Below are positions 12,086 through 20,569 of a stretch of DNA of 54,124 bases, piece by piece. The stretch covers positions 1-54,124 of the forward strand of contig NZ_PEIB01000035.1 in NCBI RefSeq assembly GCF_004116385.1. The letters run 5' to 3'. The translations under genes were made by a program, and so were the position numbers. The stretch comes from Veronia nyctiphanis (lineage in GTDB: Bacteria; Pseudomonadota; Gammaproteobacteria; Enterobacterales; Vibrionaceae). The notes under the pieces are model-generated. The model made no database searches, was not told the DNA's origin, and saw only the letters and a program-made list of their open reading frames with translations. Every line of letters begins with the position of its first letter. Positions within the stretch are counted from its first letter, which is position 1.

Positions 12086-13053
12086 ATGAAAGTCTCTGCA
12101 TTATTAGGTGCGTTGTTGGTTTCTGCATCAGCATTAACCGTTCCATTCTCTATGGCGGCTGACGTAAAAAAAGTCGCCGTATCACAAATTGTTGAGCATC
12201 CAGCTCTGGACTCTGCACGTCAGGGAATTTTAGATGGACTTGCCGAGCGCGGTTATAAAGAGGGTGTAAACCTTGAGTTCGATTATCAAACGGCGCAAGG
12301 AAACCCTGCTATTGCAGTGCAGATTGCGCGACAATTTGTTGGTGAGCAACCGGATGTATTGGTTGGTATTGCGACCCCTTCTGCGCAAGCACTTGCATCA
12401 GCGACAAAAGACATCCCGATTGTGTTTACTGCGGTAACCGATCCAGTCGGCGCAAAACTTCTTAAAGATATGAAAAACCCTACCGGGAATATCACAGGTT
12501 TGTCTGACCTTTCACCAGTTTTTCAACATGTCGGGCTCGCTAAAGAAGTATTACCAGAAATGAAGCGGATCGGTGTTGTTTACAACCCGGGCGAGGCTAA
12601 TTCAGTTTCATTGCTTAAACTCCTAAAAGAAGCAGCGAAAGAACATAATTTGACCTTGGTTGAGGGGACAGCGCTTAAAAGTGCTGATGTGCAGTCAGCG
12701 GCTCAAATCGTCGCTTCTAAGTCTGACGCTATCTATGCGCTGACAGATAACACAATGGGAATGGCGTTAGACAGTGTGGTTGCGGTTTCAAATAAAGCGG
12801 GTATTCCAGTCATTGCAGCAGATACAGGATTTACAAAGCGCGGTGCACTTGTCGGACTCGGATTTGATTACTACCAGATTGGCCTTGAAACAGCAGGTAC
12901 GTGGCTGATATTCTCGACGGTAAGTTGCCGAAAGATTTACCCGCTAAGGTAGCGACAGGTTCCGACTTGTTTATTAACCAAAAAGCGGCACATACGCTGA
13001 ATATTACACTGCCAAATGCGTTAGTCGAACGTGCAACGCAAGTAGTCAATTGA
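12086..13053 (+). pseudogene. ABC transporter substrate-binding protein (TrpX-like), frameshifted
   Basis: Periplasmic binding protein of the PF04392 type. Signal peptide about 1-24 (ALTVPFSMAAD). Family features include ALDSARQGILDGL, VGIATPSAQALA, IPIVFTAVTDPVGAKL, GLSDLSP, GVVYNPGEANS and AIYALTDNTMGM. After residue about 271 (GLETAGT) the frame is lost. One missing base near 12897-12901 gives the normal family ending VADILDGKLPKDLPAKVATGSDLFINQKAAHTL...ALVERATQVVN with stop 13051-13053, about 322 residues in all. In vibrios similar proteins are encoded with a permease and an ATPase (trpXYZ); here the next gene is a convergent lrp, so the SBP is an orphan. The ligand is unknown; an amino acid is likely. 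Confidence 0.8.
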
Positions 13054-13071
13054 AAATGATACTCTGCCAAA

Positions 13072-13094
13072 AAAGCCGCCTCAAGGGCGGCTTT
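13072..13094. terminator. Bidirectional terminator between SBP and lrp
   Basis: Perfect 9-base stem AAAGCCGCC/GGCGGCTTT with a 5-base loop, an A-run before and TTT after. It can serve both convergent genes. Confidence 0.85.
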
Positions 13095-13117
13095 CTCAGT
13101 TAATAACACGATCTTTT

Positions 13118-13572
13118 TCACAGATAAATCGGCAACGCACCGCGATCTTTTACCTTACGGATTGCTAATTGGGTATGGATATCTTTCACCGTTTGCAGAC
13201 ACTGGAGTTTGCGCGTGAACTGCTCGTAAGCGACAAGATCTTTCGAAACCACCTCTAACAGGTAATCGTAACTGCCTGATACCACATGACAGCTTACGAC
13301 TTCAGGCATCTCCCTGATAGCTTGTTCAAAGTCATCGACCGATGTCACCTGATGGTTACTCAAGCTGACTTCGACAAACATGGTCATAGCAATACCCACC
13401 TTATCGCGGGTCAGTGATGCGTGGTAACCCGCAACAATTTTTTCCTTTTCAAGGCGTTTTATTCTTCTCGCACAAGGGGAGGGTGAAAGCCTACCAGTTC
13501 TGCCAGTTCTGCAGTTGTCAGTCTCGCGTCGTTTTGCATGAGTGTGAGGAGTTGTTTATCAATTCGATCCAT
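13118..13572 (-). pseudogene. Lrp/AsnC-family transcriptional regulator, frameshifted
   Basis: Full-length Lrp-type protein of about 151 residues when one base is restored. N-terminal HTH: MDRIDKQLLTLMQNDARLTTAELAELVGLSPSPCARRIKRLEKEKI, in two frames, with the change at the CC pair 13490-13491 (one missing base). The C-terminal RAM (amino-acid effector) domain is intact: VGIAMTMFVEVSL, MPEVVSCHVVSGSYDYLLEVV, and LQTVKDIHTQLAIRKVK. Start codon 13572. It is divergent from the DMT exporter at 13743. That arrangement, Lrp regulator beside an exporter, usually means the regulator senses an amino acid and controls export; this is inference. The otherwise conserved sequence favours a sequencing indel. 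Confidence 0.85.
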
Positions 13573-13685
13573 TTTCACGCTTTAATCCATCAATAATTGA
13601 CAATATCTTAGCGTAAAAAGACAAAAATAGAACCTAAATGGCTCTACTTTGCCACCGAACACTAATAGGTTTACGTGATAATAGC

Positions 13686-13731
13686 GCCATAGAAATCGCC
13701 ATAGAAATCGCCATAGAAATCGCCATAGAAA
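13686..13731 (+). repeat. 12-bp tandem repeat (3.8 copies) in the DMT exporter leader
   Basis: Unit GCCATAGAAATC repeated at 13686, 13698, 13710 and, partially, 13722. The last copy ends in GAAAGGA, which supplies the Shine-Dalgarno of the exporter ATG at 13743. The unit is a multiple of three, and the frame through it is open (Ala-Ile-Glu-Ile repeated), so upstream initiation would add an artificial repeat peptide. Changes in copy number could alter leader length without changing the Shine-Dalgarno spacing. Confidence 0.9.
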
Positions 13732-13742
13732 GGACCCCCTAT

Positions 13743-14747
13743 ATGACTTCAATGCAGCAAGGAGCCACAACGCCATTAATTGCCAACATTCTGAACGCAA
13801 AAACAAAAGGTTACTTAGCCATGCTGGTCACGCTTTTGATTTGGGCTGGCTTTTTTATATCGTTAAAGGGAGGGGCCAATTCTGACTTGCAGCCTGCCGA
13901 TCTTTCACTGATGCGATTTGTTGTTCCCGCGATTTTTCTGATGCCATTTGTCTACAAGGCATGGAGAGAAATTTGCACTATCCCCAAGAAGTATCTGCTT
14001 GGCATGTTTATCGGTAGCGGGTTACCGTATTTATTGGTCGCAAGTACTGCAATGCAATATGCTCCGGTGTCTCACGGCAGCGCACTTGTGCCGGGTACTT
14101 TGTCATTGTTTGTCACGACCATTGCAGTCATTGTATTTCAACAGCCATTGAGCTCGCATCGAATTGCTGGTTTGACTGCGATACTTTTCGGAACAGTCCT
14201 TTTTCTCGCAACAAACCTCAGTGGTGGAATAGGTGCTGAGAGCTATGACGTTCTGCAATTACAGGGTCATGTTCTGTTTCTTACCGGAAGCTTAATGTGG
14301 GCAGTGTTCACGATTTGTGCACGAGTGGCTAACCTCAATCCATTAGCCTGCTCCGGCTTGCTCGCCATGATGTCATGTGCGGCACTGGTTGTTGCTATTA
14401 CTATGAATTGGTTGCCAAGTTCGCTGGTCTCCTCCTCTCCCTCAACTTGGCCATGGCATGAAGTATTGAGCCATACTCTGTTGCAAGGTGTCGGCGCAGG
14501 TATTGTGGCCTCCTTTACCTACTTATACGCAGTTAAACAGTTGGGAGCGGAGCGAAGCGCTGCATTTGGAAGCGCAACTCCTGTTGTTGCTACTTTCTTT
14601 GCCTTCTTAATATTCGATGAAGTCCCAGACGGGATGACAATTGCTGCAATGACTGCTGTAAGCCTCGGCAGTTTGGTGGCCAGCAATATATTCATGAAAA
14701 ATGACGCCTCAACACATTTTGACGCTCAGAAATTCAGGACTAGGTGA
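13743..14747 (+). CDS. EamA/DMT-family transporter
   Basis: 334-residue inner-membrane protein with about ten hydrophobic segments in two EamA repeats. The first repeat contains LLIWAGFFISLKGGANS and LMRFVVPAIFLMPFV; the second ends with ERSAAFGSATPVVATFFAFLIFDEVPDGM, a typical EamA hallmark. Drug/metabolite transporters of this type export amino acids, nucleobases or other small metabolites; the substrate here is unknown. I choose ATG 13743, 8 bases after AAGGA; an open frame extends upstream to 13638 through the 12-bp repeat but has no supporting site. The divergent Lrp regulator at 13572 is a probable controller. Confidence 0.88.
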   Translation: MTSMQQGATTPLIANILNAKTKGYLAMLVTLLIWAGFFISLKGGANSDLQPADLSLMRFVVPAIFLMPFVYKAWREICTIPKKYLLGMFIGSGLPYLLVASTAMQYAPVSHGSALVPGTLSLFVTTIAVIVFQQPLSSHRIAGLTAILFGTVLFLATNLSGGIGAESYDVLQLQGHVLFLTGSLMWAVFTICARVANLNPLACSGLLAMMSCAALVVAITMNWLPSSLVSSSPSTWPWHEVLSHTLLQGVGAGIVASFTYLYAVKQLGAERSAAFGSATPVVATFFAFLIFDEVPDGMTIAAMTAVSLGSLVASNIFMKNDASTHFDAQKFRTR

Positions 14748-14765
14748 AGGGTATCGCGATATCAA

Positions 14766-14788
14766 GGCTGGAACCTCAGATTCCAGCC
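14766..14788. terminator. Hairpin between convergent genes
   Basis: Perfect 8-base stem GGCTGGAA/TTCCAGCC with a 7-base loop, located between the DMT exporter and the leftward cysteine-cluster gene. The plus-strand side is followed by a U-rich but broken stretch (ATTCAATTCTCTTTC). Confidence 0.6.
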
Positions 14789-14803
14789 ATTCAATTCTCT
14801 TTC

Positions 14804-15445
14804 TTATAGGTGGCTGGGCAATAGACCCGGAACAGCCTGCTCGAGTGCGAGTTTATCGGAGCTTGTAAAAGGTTCGTCAAAGTTTGAAGAGCACACCGGC
14901 ACGGCATCGGACAGAATTGCAGGTACTGAACCATTAATTTCTTTGAGGATGTCGATAAACTCCTGATAGTTAACATTGTGAACTTTCTTGATGGTTGGAA
15001 CGAAATTTCCTCGCTCTGCGAGGGATAGCGAAGCATCATCACACTTGTGGAAGGAGGTTTGGAATCGCGCTTCTGAACGTTGATAGTCAACGTGCTCAAA
15101 TCTCAGCACCGCAGCCTCGGGAATTGCTTTCACCCTCACTTTTCCCAAGCACTCTTCCCAGCACACGCCACAAACCGTCAGTGAATAAATCGAGGGTATG
15201 TTCGAAACAGGTTTTGGGCAGACGCATTCACTTTCACTCAACTCCCTGAGAAGGGATGCCAGATTTTCTTCTTGTATTTGCTCAAGAGTTACCAAGCCAG
15301 ATTTACTTTGATAGCGGAGCTTTAGCGTTGACAGTAGGTAGTACACGTGACCGTTTGGAAGCCAACGGGGCGATTCATTTTCAGTGTTGATGAATGTAGC
15401 ACCGTTCTGTCTTCTCTTCACAAACTGAGCAAGCAACTTTCTCAT
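14804..15445 (-). CDS. Cysteine-cluster hypothetical protein behind a Fur box
   Basis: 213 residues from MRKLLAQFVKRRQNG, preceded by GGAGGGTGGA; the frame is open upstream but lacks such a site. No signal peptide. Central cysteines form C74-x-C76, then C92-x2-C95-x3-C99 (CGVCWEEC), with C135 and C185 further on: a possible Fe-S or zinc site. I do not recognise the family and it does not fit the C-terminal FhuF motif. The 5' region carries a 14/19 match to the Fur consensus (15493-15511), so expression is probably induced by iron limitation. It is divergent from pyrD with a shared 128-base promoter region. Confidence 0.7.
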   Translation of the reverse strand: MRKLLAQFVKRRQNGATFINTENESPRWLPNGHVYYLLSTLKLRYQSKSGLVTLEQIQEENLASLLRELSESECVCPKPVSNIPSIYSLTVCGVCWEECLGKVRVKAIPEAAVLRFEHVDYQRSEARFQTSFHKCDDASLSLAERGNFVPTIKKVHNVNYQEFIDILKEINGSVPAILSDAVPVCSSNFDEPFTSSDKLALEQAVPGLLPSHL

Positions 15446-15492
15446 TCCACCCTCCACGACGAACGTAATAAAATCTAAATATAAATACAAAT

Positions 15493-15511
15493 GATAATGA
15501 TTGCCATTAAG
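15493..15511. promoter_or_regulatory. Fur box
   Basis: GATAATGATTGCCATTAAG matches 14 of 19 positions of the Fur consensus, with a complete first half-site GATAATGAT. It lies 48-66 bases before the start of the leftward cysteine-cluster gene and 63-81 bases before pyrD. Placement fits repression of the leftward gene best, though pyrD could share it. Confidence 0.7.
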
Positions 15512-15573
15512 ATCTTTGGTAATGTGGTTATGATTTAAACAAAACAGCCCCAAGAAAACCAAAGGAGAGAGAA

Positions 15574-16757
15574 ATGAGTTACATCATTGGACTACGAAAC
15601 TTCCTTCTTAAAGTTGTTTATCGTGTCGCCCGCCCCATCATCTTTTTAATGGATCCAGAAGCCGCTCACTACCGATTCAAGCGGGTAGGTGTGCTTTTGG
15701 GGTCAAATGCCTTTACCAAAGCGTTGACGTCACTCTTTTTCAATTACGAACACAAAAGCCTCAACATTACGGTAGATGGTGTTAAATATCGAAATCCTGT
15801 CGGCCTCTCAGCCGGGTTCGATAAAGACGGAGAGCTAACAAGTATCTACCCCTCGATAGGTTTTGGACTGGCTGAGCTTGGCTCGTTTACGGGGGAAGTG
15901 TGTCCCGGAAACCCGGGCAAACGATTGTTCAGAATGCCTAAATCAAAGTCTATTTTGGTATGGTACGGCCTGAATAACCAAGGCGCAGAGAAAATATCAG
16001 CTCGACTGAAGGATGTTGATTTTGGGTCATTACGAGTCGGTATTAATGCCGCTAAATCCAACCTGACGCCCGAATTTAATCTTCAAGAGTCCATCGAGGA
16101 TTACACCAAAACGATGGATTGTTTCAAAGATATCGGGGATTACTACACCATCAACATCAGTTGTCCGAATACGCAAGATGGCGAACCTTTTGTCAACCCA
16201 GAATACCTGAATGCGTTATTGACAGCAGTGAACGAACACCGTGTCGAAGGTCGCCCTATTTATGTCAAACTCGCTGCGGATATGGAGCTAAGCGAAGTAG
16301 ACGCCATCGTTGATGCTTGTGTTGAGCACGGTATGGACGGTGTTGTTCTGACAAACCTCGCAAAACCCAAGTACAACGAGGAGTATGTCAAAGAGGAACT
16401 GCCTTTCCATAAGGGTGCGATGAGTGGCCTGCCGTTGAATCGCATTTCTACCAGCTTGTTCGTCATGTCTATCGTCGCACAGGAGGAAAGCTGACAATCA
16501 TCGGTGTTGGTGGCGTGTTTACTGCCAAGGATGCTTACGAAAAGATCACATCGGGTGCAAGCCTGCTGCACATGATCTCTACGTTAATATTTGATGGTCC
16601 TCAGAGCATCAGTGAAATCAATCGTGGTTTGGTGCAACTGCTTAAGGCTGACGGCTTTAACAGTATTAAAGAGGCAATTGGTTCACGTAACCCTCTGCCG
16701 AAAACGCTCAAGTCAGTTGACACAACTGAGCAAGAGAAAATTAAAGACATAGCGTAG
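15574..16757 (+). pseudogene. pyrD: Dihydroorotate dehydrogenase (class-2-like), frameshifted
   Basis: FMN enzyme oxidising dihydroorotate to orotate. The N-terminal helices (VVYRVARPIIFLMDPEAAHYRF) are the membrane-associating, quinone-channel extension of class 2. FMN-barrel motifs: NPVGLSAGFDKDGE (73-86), the GLNNQG segment near 132-137 and the VKLAAD strand at 231. The catalytic position reads NISCPNT with Cys197, whereas class 2 enzymes have Ser there and class 1 enzymes have Cys. The frame breaks near 16451-16456 (one missing base) and continues with GGKLTIIGVGGV, GASLLHMISTLIFDGP and a C-terminal extension; the composite is about 394 residues against about 336 for E. coli PyrD. It is clearly divergent from usual Vibrio PyrD, so it may be a second copy. 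AGGAGAG Shine-Dalgarno. Confidence 0.85.
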
Positions 16758-16913
16758 CGCTAAAACAATCGATCGGTTGGTTAATACATCCTTCGTTTGT
16801 ATGCCAATTGGTCGATTGTGCCACCCAATTTGTCCACTTAACTATAATAGTACCCCTAAGGTCTGTATTGGTTTACACTTGCGCCTCTTTTTTTGCTCAC
16901 CGAGGCTCTACAA

Positions 16914-17252
16914 ATGTCTTCCCTACCGCATTGCCCTGAATGTAACTCTGAATATACGTATGAAGATGGCATGTTATTCGTGTGCCCTGAATGCGCTCAC
17001 GAGTGGTCACAAGAGCCATCTTCAGATGCTGAAGATGAAAAAGTGATCAAAGACTCGAACGGCAACGTGCTGCAGGACGGCGACACGGTAACGGTTATTA
17101 AGGATTTAAAAGTAAAAGGCTCGTCGCTGGTGGTTAAAGTGGGCACCAAAGTGAAGAATATTCGCTTGGTGGATGGAGACCATGACATCGATTGTAAGAT
17201 TGATGGTGTGGGTGCAATGAAGCTTAAGTCTCAGTTTGTTAAAAAAGTCTGA
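16914..17252 (+). CDS. yjdM: YjdM/PhnA zinc-ribbon protein
   Basis: 112 residues starting [19 protein letters not shown], with GAGG 8 bases before the ATG. The N-terminal zinc ribbon has two CPEC knuckles (HCPEC, residues 7-10; VCPEC, about 25-28). The C-terminal SH3-like domain [21 protein letters not shown]...[22 protein letters not shown] is nearly identical in pattern to E. coli YjdM (formerly PhnA). The old alkylphosphonate name is not supported biochemically for E. coli; function remains unclear. It stands 44 bases before the DUF2750 gene on the same strand and may be cotranscribed. Confidence 0.93.
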   Translation: MSSLPHCPECNSEYTYEDGMLFVCPECAHEWSQEPSSDAEDEKVIKDSNGNVLQDGDTVTVIKDLKVKGSSLVVKVGTKVKNIRLVDGDHDIDCKIDGVGAMKLKSQFVKKV

Positions 17253-17296
17253 TAATCTCTATCTACTGAACATTCATCTGACGAGGAAAACTCAAA

Positions 17297-17689
17297 ATGA
17301 CTAAGCAACTGTCAGACAAGGACATCGAAAATACACTGTCGATGGATGCCGAGCGACGTTATAGCTACCTGCGTAAAGAAGTCGTTGCAAACCGTGAAAT
17401 TTGGATTTTGGTTGACGACCATGGCTGTGTAATGCTCAACACAGAAGATGAAGACTGTGTGCCCGTTTGGCCAAATCGTGAGTTTGCTGAAATGTGGGCA
17501 AACGGTGAGTGGGAAGAATGCCGTGCTGAGAGTATCGCTCTTAACAAGTGGCATTCACGCTGGACGATGGGGCTCGAAGATGATGAGCTCGCCATTGTCG
17601 TCTTCCCGAATACCGAGAATGATGGCCTTATCCTGTACCCAGACGAATTTGATCAAGATTTAAAGAAACAGGCACGCAAGACAGGCTGA
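17297..17689 (+). CDS. DUF2750-family protein
   Basis: 130 residues. Family features: MDAERRYSYLRKEVVANREIWIL, then MLNTEDEDCVPVWPNREFAEMWANGEWEECRAESI and DDELAIVVFPNTENDGLILYPDEF. Acidic, soluble, no signal peptide. DUF2750 has no established role; the domain resembles immunity or SUKH-like regulatory folds in general shape, which I would not press. GAGGAAAAC upstream as Shine-Dalgarno. A strong terminator follows 24 bases after the stop, so yjdM and this gene form a likely short unit. Confidence 0.8.
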   Translation: MTKQLSDKDIENTLSMDAERRYSYLRKEVVANREIWILVDDHGCVMLNTEDEDCVPVWPNREFAEMWANGEWEECRAESIALNKWHSRWTMGLEDDELAIVVFPNTENDGLILYPDEFDQDLKKQARKTG

Positions 17690-17713
17690 ATGCATTGTTT
17701 CTTCAATGCTAAT

Positions 17714-17742
17714 AAAAGCGGGCCCTGTGCTCGCTTTTTTTT
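17714..17742 (+). terminator. Strong intrinsic terminator
   Basis: Ten-base stem AAAAGCGGGC/GCTCGCTTTT including one G-U pair, a 5-base loop, then a run of T to 17742. Ends the yjdM-DUF2750 unit. Confidence 0.88.
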
Positions 17743-17824
17743 GATAAATTGCCGTGTCTCAAATGAACGCTTTGGGGTAAATTGCCGTACTATTAAGTCT
17801 ATGTATCTGTTCCAGGACAAGCAC

Positions 17825-19147
17825 GTGACAAACTCTGAAAGCAAAACCGAAGCAAAAATTCCATCAACTAAACTACAACGTTTGGGTGTCATCGGTTCGT
17901 TGGTCACACGGGTCGCGTCTAATATGGTTGCTGAGGGAGCCAAACAGTTGGCCTCTGGCAAAAAACCAAACGCAAGAGACCTTTTGCTTACGCCCCAGAA
18001 TGCTGCCAAGGTCGCGGAAAAGCTCTCTCATCTGCGTGGAGCAGCAATGAAAGTCGGTCAGTTGGTTAGTATGGAAGCTGGCGACCTGTTACCGAAAGAG
18101 CTAACTGAAATTCTCTCCATTCTTCGCTCCGACGCGTCACCGATGCCCGCAAAAGATCTTGCGAACATATTAGAAACAGAACTTGGTAGCCAATGGCAAG
18201 GCAATTTCATCACCTTCACATTTAAGCCGATGGCGGCGGCCTCTATTGGGCAAGTGCATGAAGCTTACAGCGATGATGGTGACCACCTTGCTATTAAAGT
18301 GCAGTACCCAGGGGTTAAAAACAGCATCGAGAGTGACGTAGATAATGTGGGTACTTTGCTACGCGTAACGGGTCTAGTGCCTGATGCTGTCGACTACAAA
18401 AGCCTACTAGTCGAAGCGAAAAAGCAACTTCTCGAAGAAGCTGACTACATTCGCGAAGCGGAAATGATAAACCAATACCGCGAAAAGCTTGCATCGCTAC
18501 CTCAGTTCGTCGTCCCACGTGTTTTCGATAACATTACAACGCCAAATGTTCTTGCAATGGAATATATAGAAGGCGATGTGATTGACAGTGTCGTTGACCA
18601 GCCGCAAGAAGTCAGAGATGCGGTAGTGACTCACCTATTCGAACTTCTTTTAAAAGAAATATTCAGCTTCCGGTTAGTTCAGACTGACCCTAATTTTGCC
18701 AATTATCTTTACCAAAGCCATACCGGGAAAATAGCCTTGCTCGACTTTGGCGCGACCCGAGTTTACCCAGAGAAATTCAGCGTGGGTTATCTGCAATTGA
18801 TGGCGTCAGCTGTGGCGGGAAATCAACAGGGAATAGAGAAAGCACTGTCTGACATCGGCTTTTTCAGCACTGAAATTATGCCAGAACAAAAACGTGCGGT
18901 GGTTGAGTTAGTCGAAATGGCGATGGAACCGATGAAGTTCTCAGGTGCTTATGATTTTGCCAGTAGCGACCTTGCTTTACGCATTCGTGAGGCAGGCATG
19001 GCGTTGAGTATGGAGAAAGGGTATTGGCATACGCCTCCCATAGATGCGATGTTTCTCCATCGGAAAATTGGCGGCTTGTACTTACTGGCTGTGAAGCTAA
19101 AAGCCAAAGTGAACGTTGCTAAGCTTCTAGAACCATACATAATCTAA
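17825..19147 (+). CDS. ABC1/AarF (UbiB-like) atypical kinase
   Basis: 440 residues from GTG 17825, chosen because AGGA lies 7 bases before it; ATG 17801 is an alternative without a good site. Motifs of the ABC1 family: KVGQ at 76-79, the Ala-rich nucleotide loop AAASIGQVH at 137-145 instead of a glycine loop, Lys158 in AIKVQYPG, QTDPNFANYL with Asp288 and Asn293, and DFG at 307-309. It lacks the C-terminal transmembrane segments of UbiB and is shorter than UbiB, so it is the soluble/AarF type found widely. Family members have ATPase activity linked to quinone and lipid metabolism; the specific role is unknown. It is preceded by a terminator and so has its own promoter. Confidence 0.88.
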   Translation: MTNSESKTEAKIPSTKLQRLGVIGSLVTRVASNMVAEGAKQLASGKKPNARDLLLTPQNAAKVAEKLSHLRGAAMKVGQLVSMEAGDLLPKELTEILSILRSDASPMPAKDLANILETELGSQWQGNFITFTFKPMAAASIGQVHEAYSDDGDHLAIKVQYPGVKNSIESDVDNVGTLLRVTGLVPDAVDYKSLLVEAKKQLLEEADYIREAEMINQYREKLASLPQFVVPRVFDNITTPNVLAMEYIEGDVIDSVVDQPQEVRDAVVTHLFELLLKEIFSFRLVQTDPNFANYLYQSHTGKIALLDFGATRVYPEKFSVGYLQLMASAVAGNQQGIEKALSDIGFFSTEIMPEQKRAVVELVEMAMEPMKFSGAYDFASSDLALRIREAGMALSMEKGYWHTPPIDAMFLHRKIGGLYLLAVKLKAKVNVAKLLEPYII

Positions 19148-19318
19148 ACCCGCCAAAAAACTTAAATAAAGCTGATGTATTCATCTGTATGTCGGCTTCA
19201 TTTCACTTCACGACAAAACTTCCAGTTTGCTAACAACTGCACGAACATAAACTAAAACCTTAGCAATCACGTTGTTTTAGCGTTGTAATTGATCAGTAGT
19301 TTCTCACCGGATAATGTT

Positions 19319-19972
19319 ATGAACGCTGAGTATTTTCAGGATATCCTGACCATCTGGCAGTACCATCAACTTGAACATCAACCGTCGAAGTGTGACTGTA
19401 TAATCGCCATGGGTAGCAATGACCTGCGAGTAGCGGACAGAGCGGCAGAGCTTTATCTGAATGGCATTGCCCCTCTCGTCGTCGTCTCAGGTGGTTTCGG
19501 TCGGTTTACTGAACACTACTTTGAACAGCCTGAGGCTGATTTATTTTCCGAAGTTTTGTTTGAACACGGTGTACCCGAATCGGCAGTGCTTATCGAAAAT
19601 CACTCAACCAATACGGGCGAGAATGTGCGTTATTCTTGGGAAATACTGAAGGGCTCAGGTCACATTCCTGATCGCGTGCTTTTGGTTCACAAGCCCTACA
19701 TGGAAAGACGCGCTTATTCGACGTTCCTGAAGCAATGGCCTCAGTATGCGGAAGAAGTGAAAGTAACATCGCCGAAAATAGATTTTTTAGATTTCATTAC
19801 CGACGAATTTCCGATTGATAACTTGGTCGATGCCATGTTGGGAGACCTGCTGCGAATTCGTGATTATCCGGAAAGAGGTTTTCAGATCGAGCAAGTAATA
19901 CCAGAGAATGTCTGGCAGTCATATCGTCGTTTAGTTGCTCTCGCTTTTCAAGGGGCTAGCCATTTGAGGTGA
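19319..19972 (+). CDS. YdcF-like DUF218 protein
   Basis: 217 residues from ATG 19319 (MNAEYFQDIL). The frame stays open to a TTG at 19289, which I consider unlikely. DUF218 features: CDCIIAMGSNDLRVADRAAELY, LVVVSGGFGRF, AVLIENHSTNTGENVRYSW and RVLLVHKPYMERRAYSTF. No signal peptide or membrane anchor, as in E. coli YdcF, which binds S-adenosylmethionine; enzymatic role unknown. It is the soluble member of the family rather than the membrane-bound SanA/ElyC type. Convergent with the GNAT gene, 16 bases between stops. Confidence 0.85.
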   Translation: MNAEYFQDILTIWQYHQLEHQPSKCDCIIAMGSNDLRVADRAAELYLNGIAPLVVVSGGFGRFTEHYFEQPEADLFSEVLFEHGVPESAVLIENHSTNTGENVRYSWEILKGSGHIPDRVLLVHKPYMERRAYSTFLKQWPQYAEEVKVTSPKIDFLDFITDEFPIDNLVDAMLGDLLRIRDYPERGFQIEQVIPENVWQSYRRLVALAFQGASHLR

Positions 19973-19988
19973 TGTGGTATCAGCTGGC

Positions 19989-20531
19989 TTAAAGGTTTGT
20001 ATTCAATAATCCATATAGTTGGCTATCGTTTATTTTACCGTCGAACTCCCATCTCCCTTTGAGTGTGCCCTCATGTTCAAAATTCAACGAAGAGAGAAGC
20101 TTTGCTGAATCTTTATTTTCAGGGTTTATATCAGCCTCGATACGACGAACTCCGACTTCGTCAAAGAGGTAAGCAATGACAGATTGCATGGCTTCCTTCA
20201 TGTAGCCCTTCCTTCGATAATTTCTATTGAGTGCATAGCCAATTTCACCGCGCCTGCTTGTATCGATGAGATTAAAAAATAAAACAAGTCCGACTAACTT
20301 CATTGATGAACACTCGAATACACCAAGAGTCAACTTCGTTCCTGACGCCATCGCTTCCGTTGCGTCTTTAACGATGTTTGAAATGTCGGCTCTCTCATGA
20401 ATGGGGTGCATTCCCCAGTATTTAATGGTGTCTCTGTCTGAATAAATCTCTTTGAGATCGTCAACATCCATTGGCTGAAGTGGCCTGAGAAAGAGGCGTT
20501 CGGTTTCAAGTTGTTGTAGGGTAAATTTCAT
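19989..20531 (-). CDS. GNAT N-acetyltransferase, RimJ/RimL type
   Basis: 180 residues from MKFTLQQLETERLFLRPL; ATG 20531 follows GGATAAG. An in-frame TTG at 20540 is less likely. Family hallmarks: the opening ETERLFLRPLQPMDVDDL, GEIGYALNRNYRRKGYMKEAM, which is the acetyl-CoA pyrophosphate loop (Arg-x-x-Gly-Tyr), and RRIEADINPENKDSAKLLSSLNFEHEGTLKG, the C-terminal motif B. These proteins acetylate ribosomal protein N-termini, amino groups of peptides or small molecules; substrate here is unknown. It lies 38 bases after the lysE-type gene on the same strand and is probably its operon partner. Confidence 0.88.
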   Translation of the reverse strand: MKFTLQQLETERLFLRPLQPMDVDDLKEIYSDRDTIKYWGMHPIHERADISNIVKDATEAMASGTKLTLGVFECSSMKLVGLVLFFNLIDTSRRGEIGYALNRNYRRKGYMKEAMQSVIAYLFDEVGVRRIEADINPENKDSAKLLSSLNFEHEGTLKGRWEFDGKINDSQLYGLLNTNL

Positions 20532-20569
20532 CTTATCCAACGTTTCAGAATGTTAGGTATGGCACGACA

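Noticed and set aside
13638-13742. N-terminal extension of the DMT exporter containing the repeated Ala-Ile-Glu-Ile peptide
   Set aside because: There is a good Shine-Dalgarno for ATG 13743, and the family begins there; the open frame through the repeat follows from the unit being a multiple of three.
15446-15562. Upstream extension of the cysteine-cluster protein
   Set aside because: It would run through the Fur box and promoter, and GGAGGGTGGA directly precedes the ATG at 15445.
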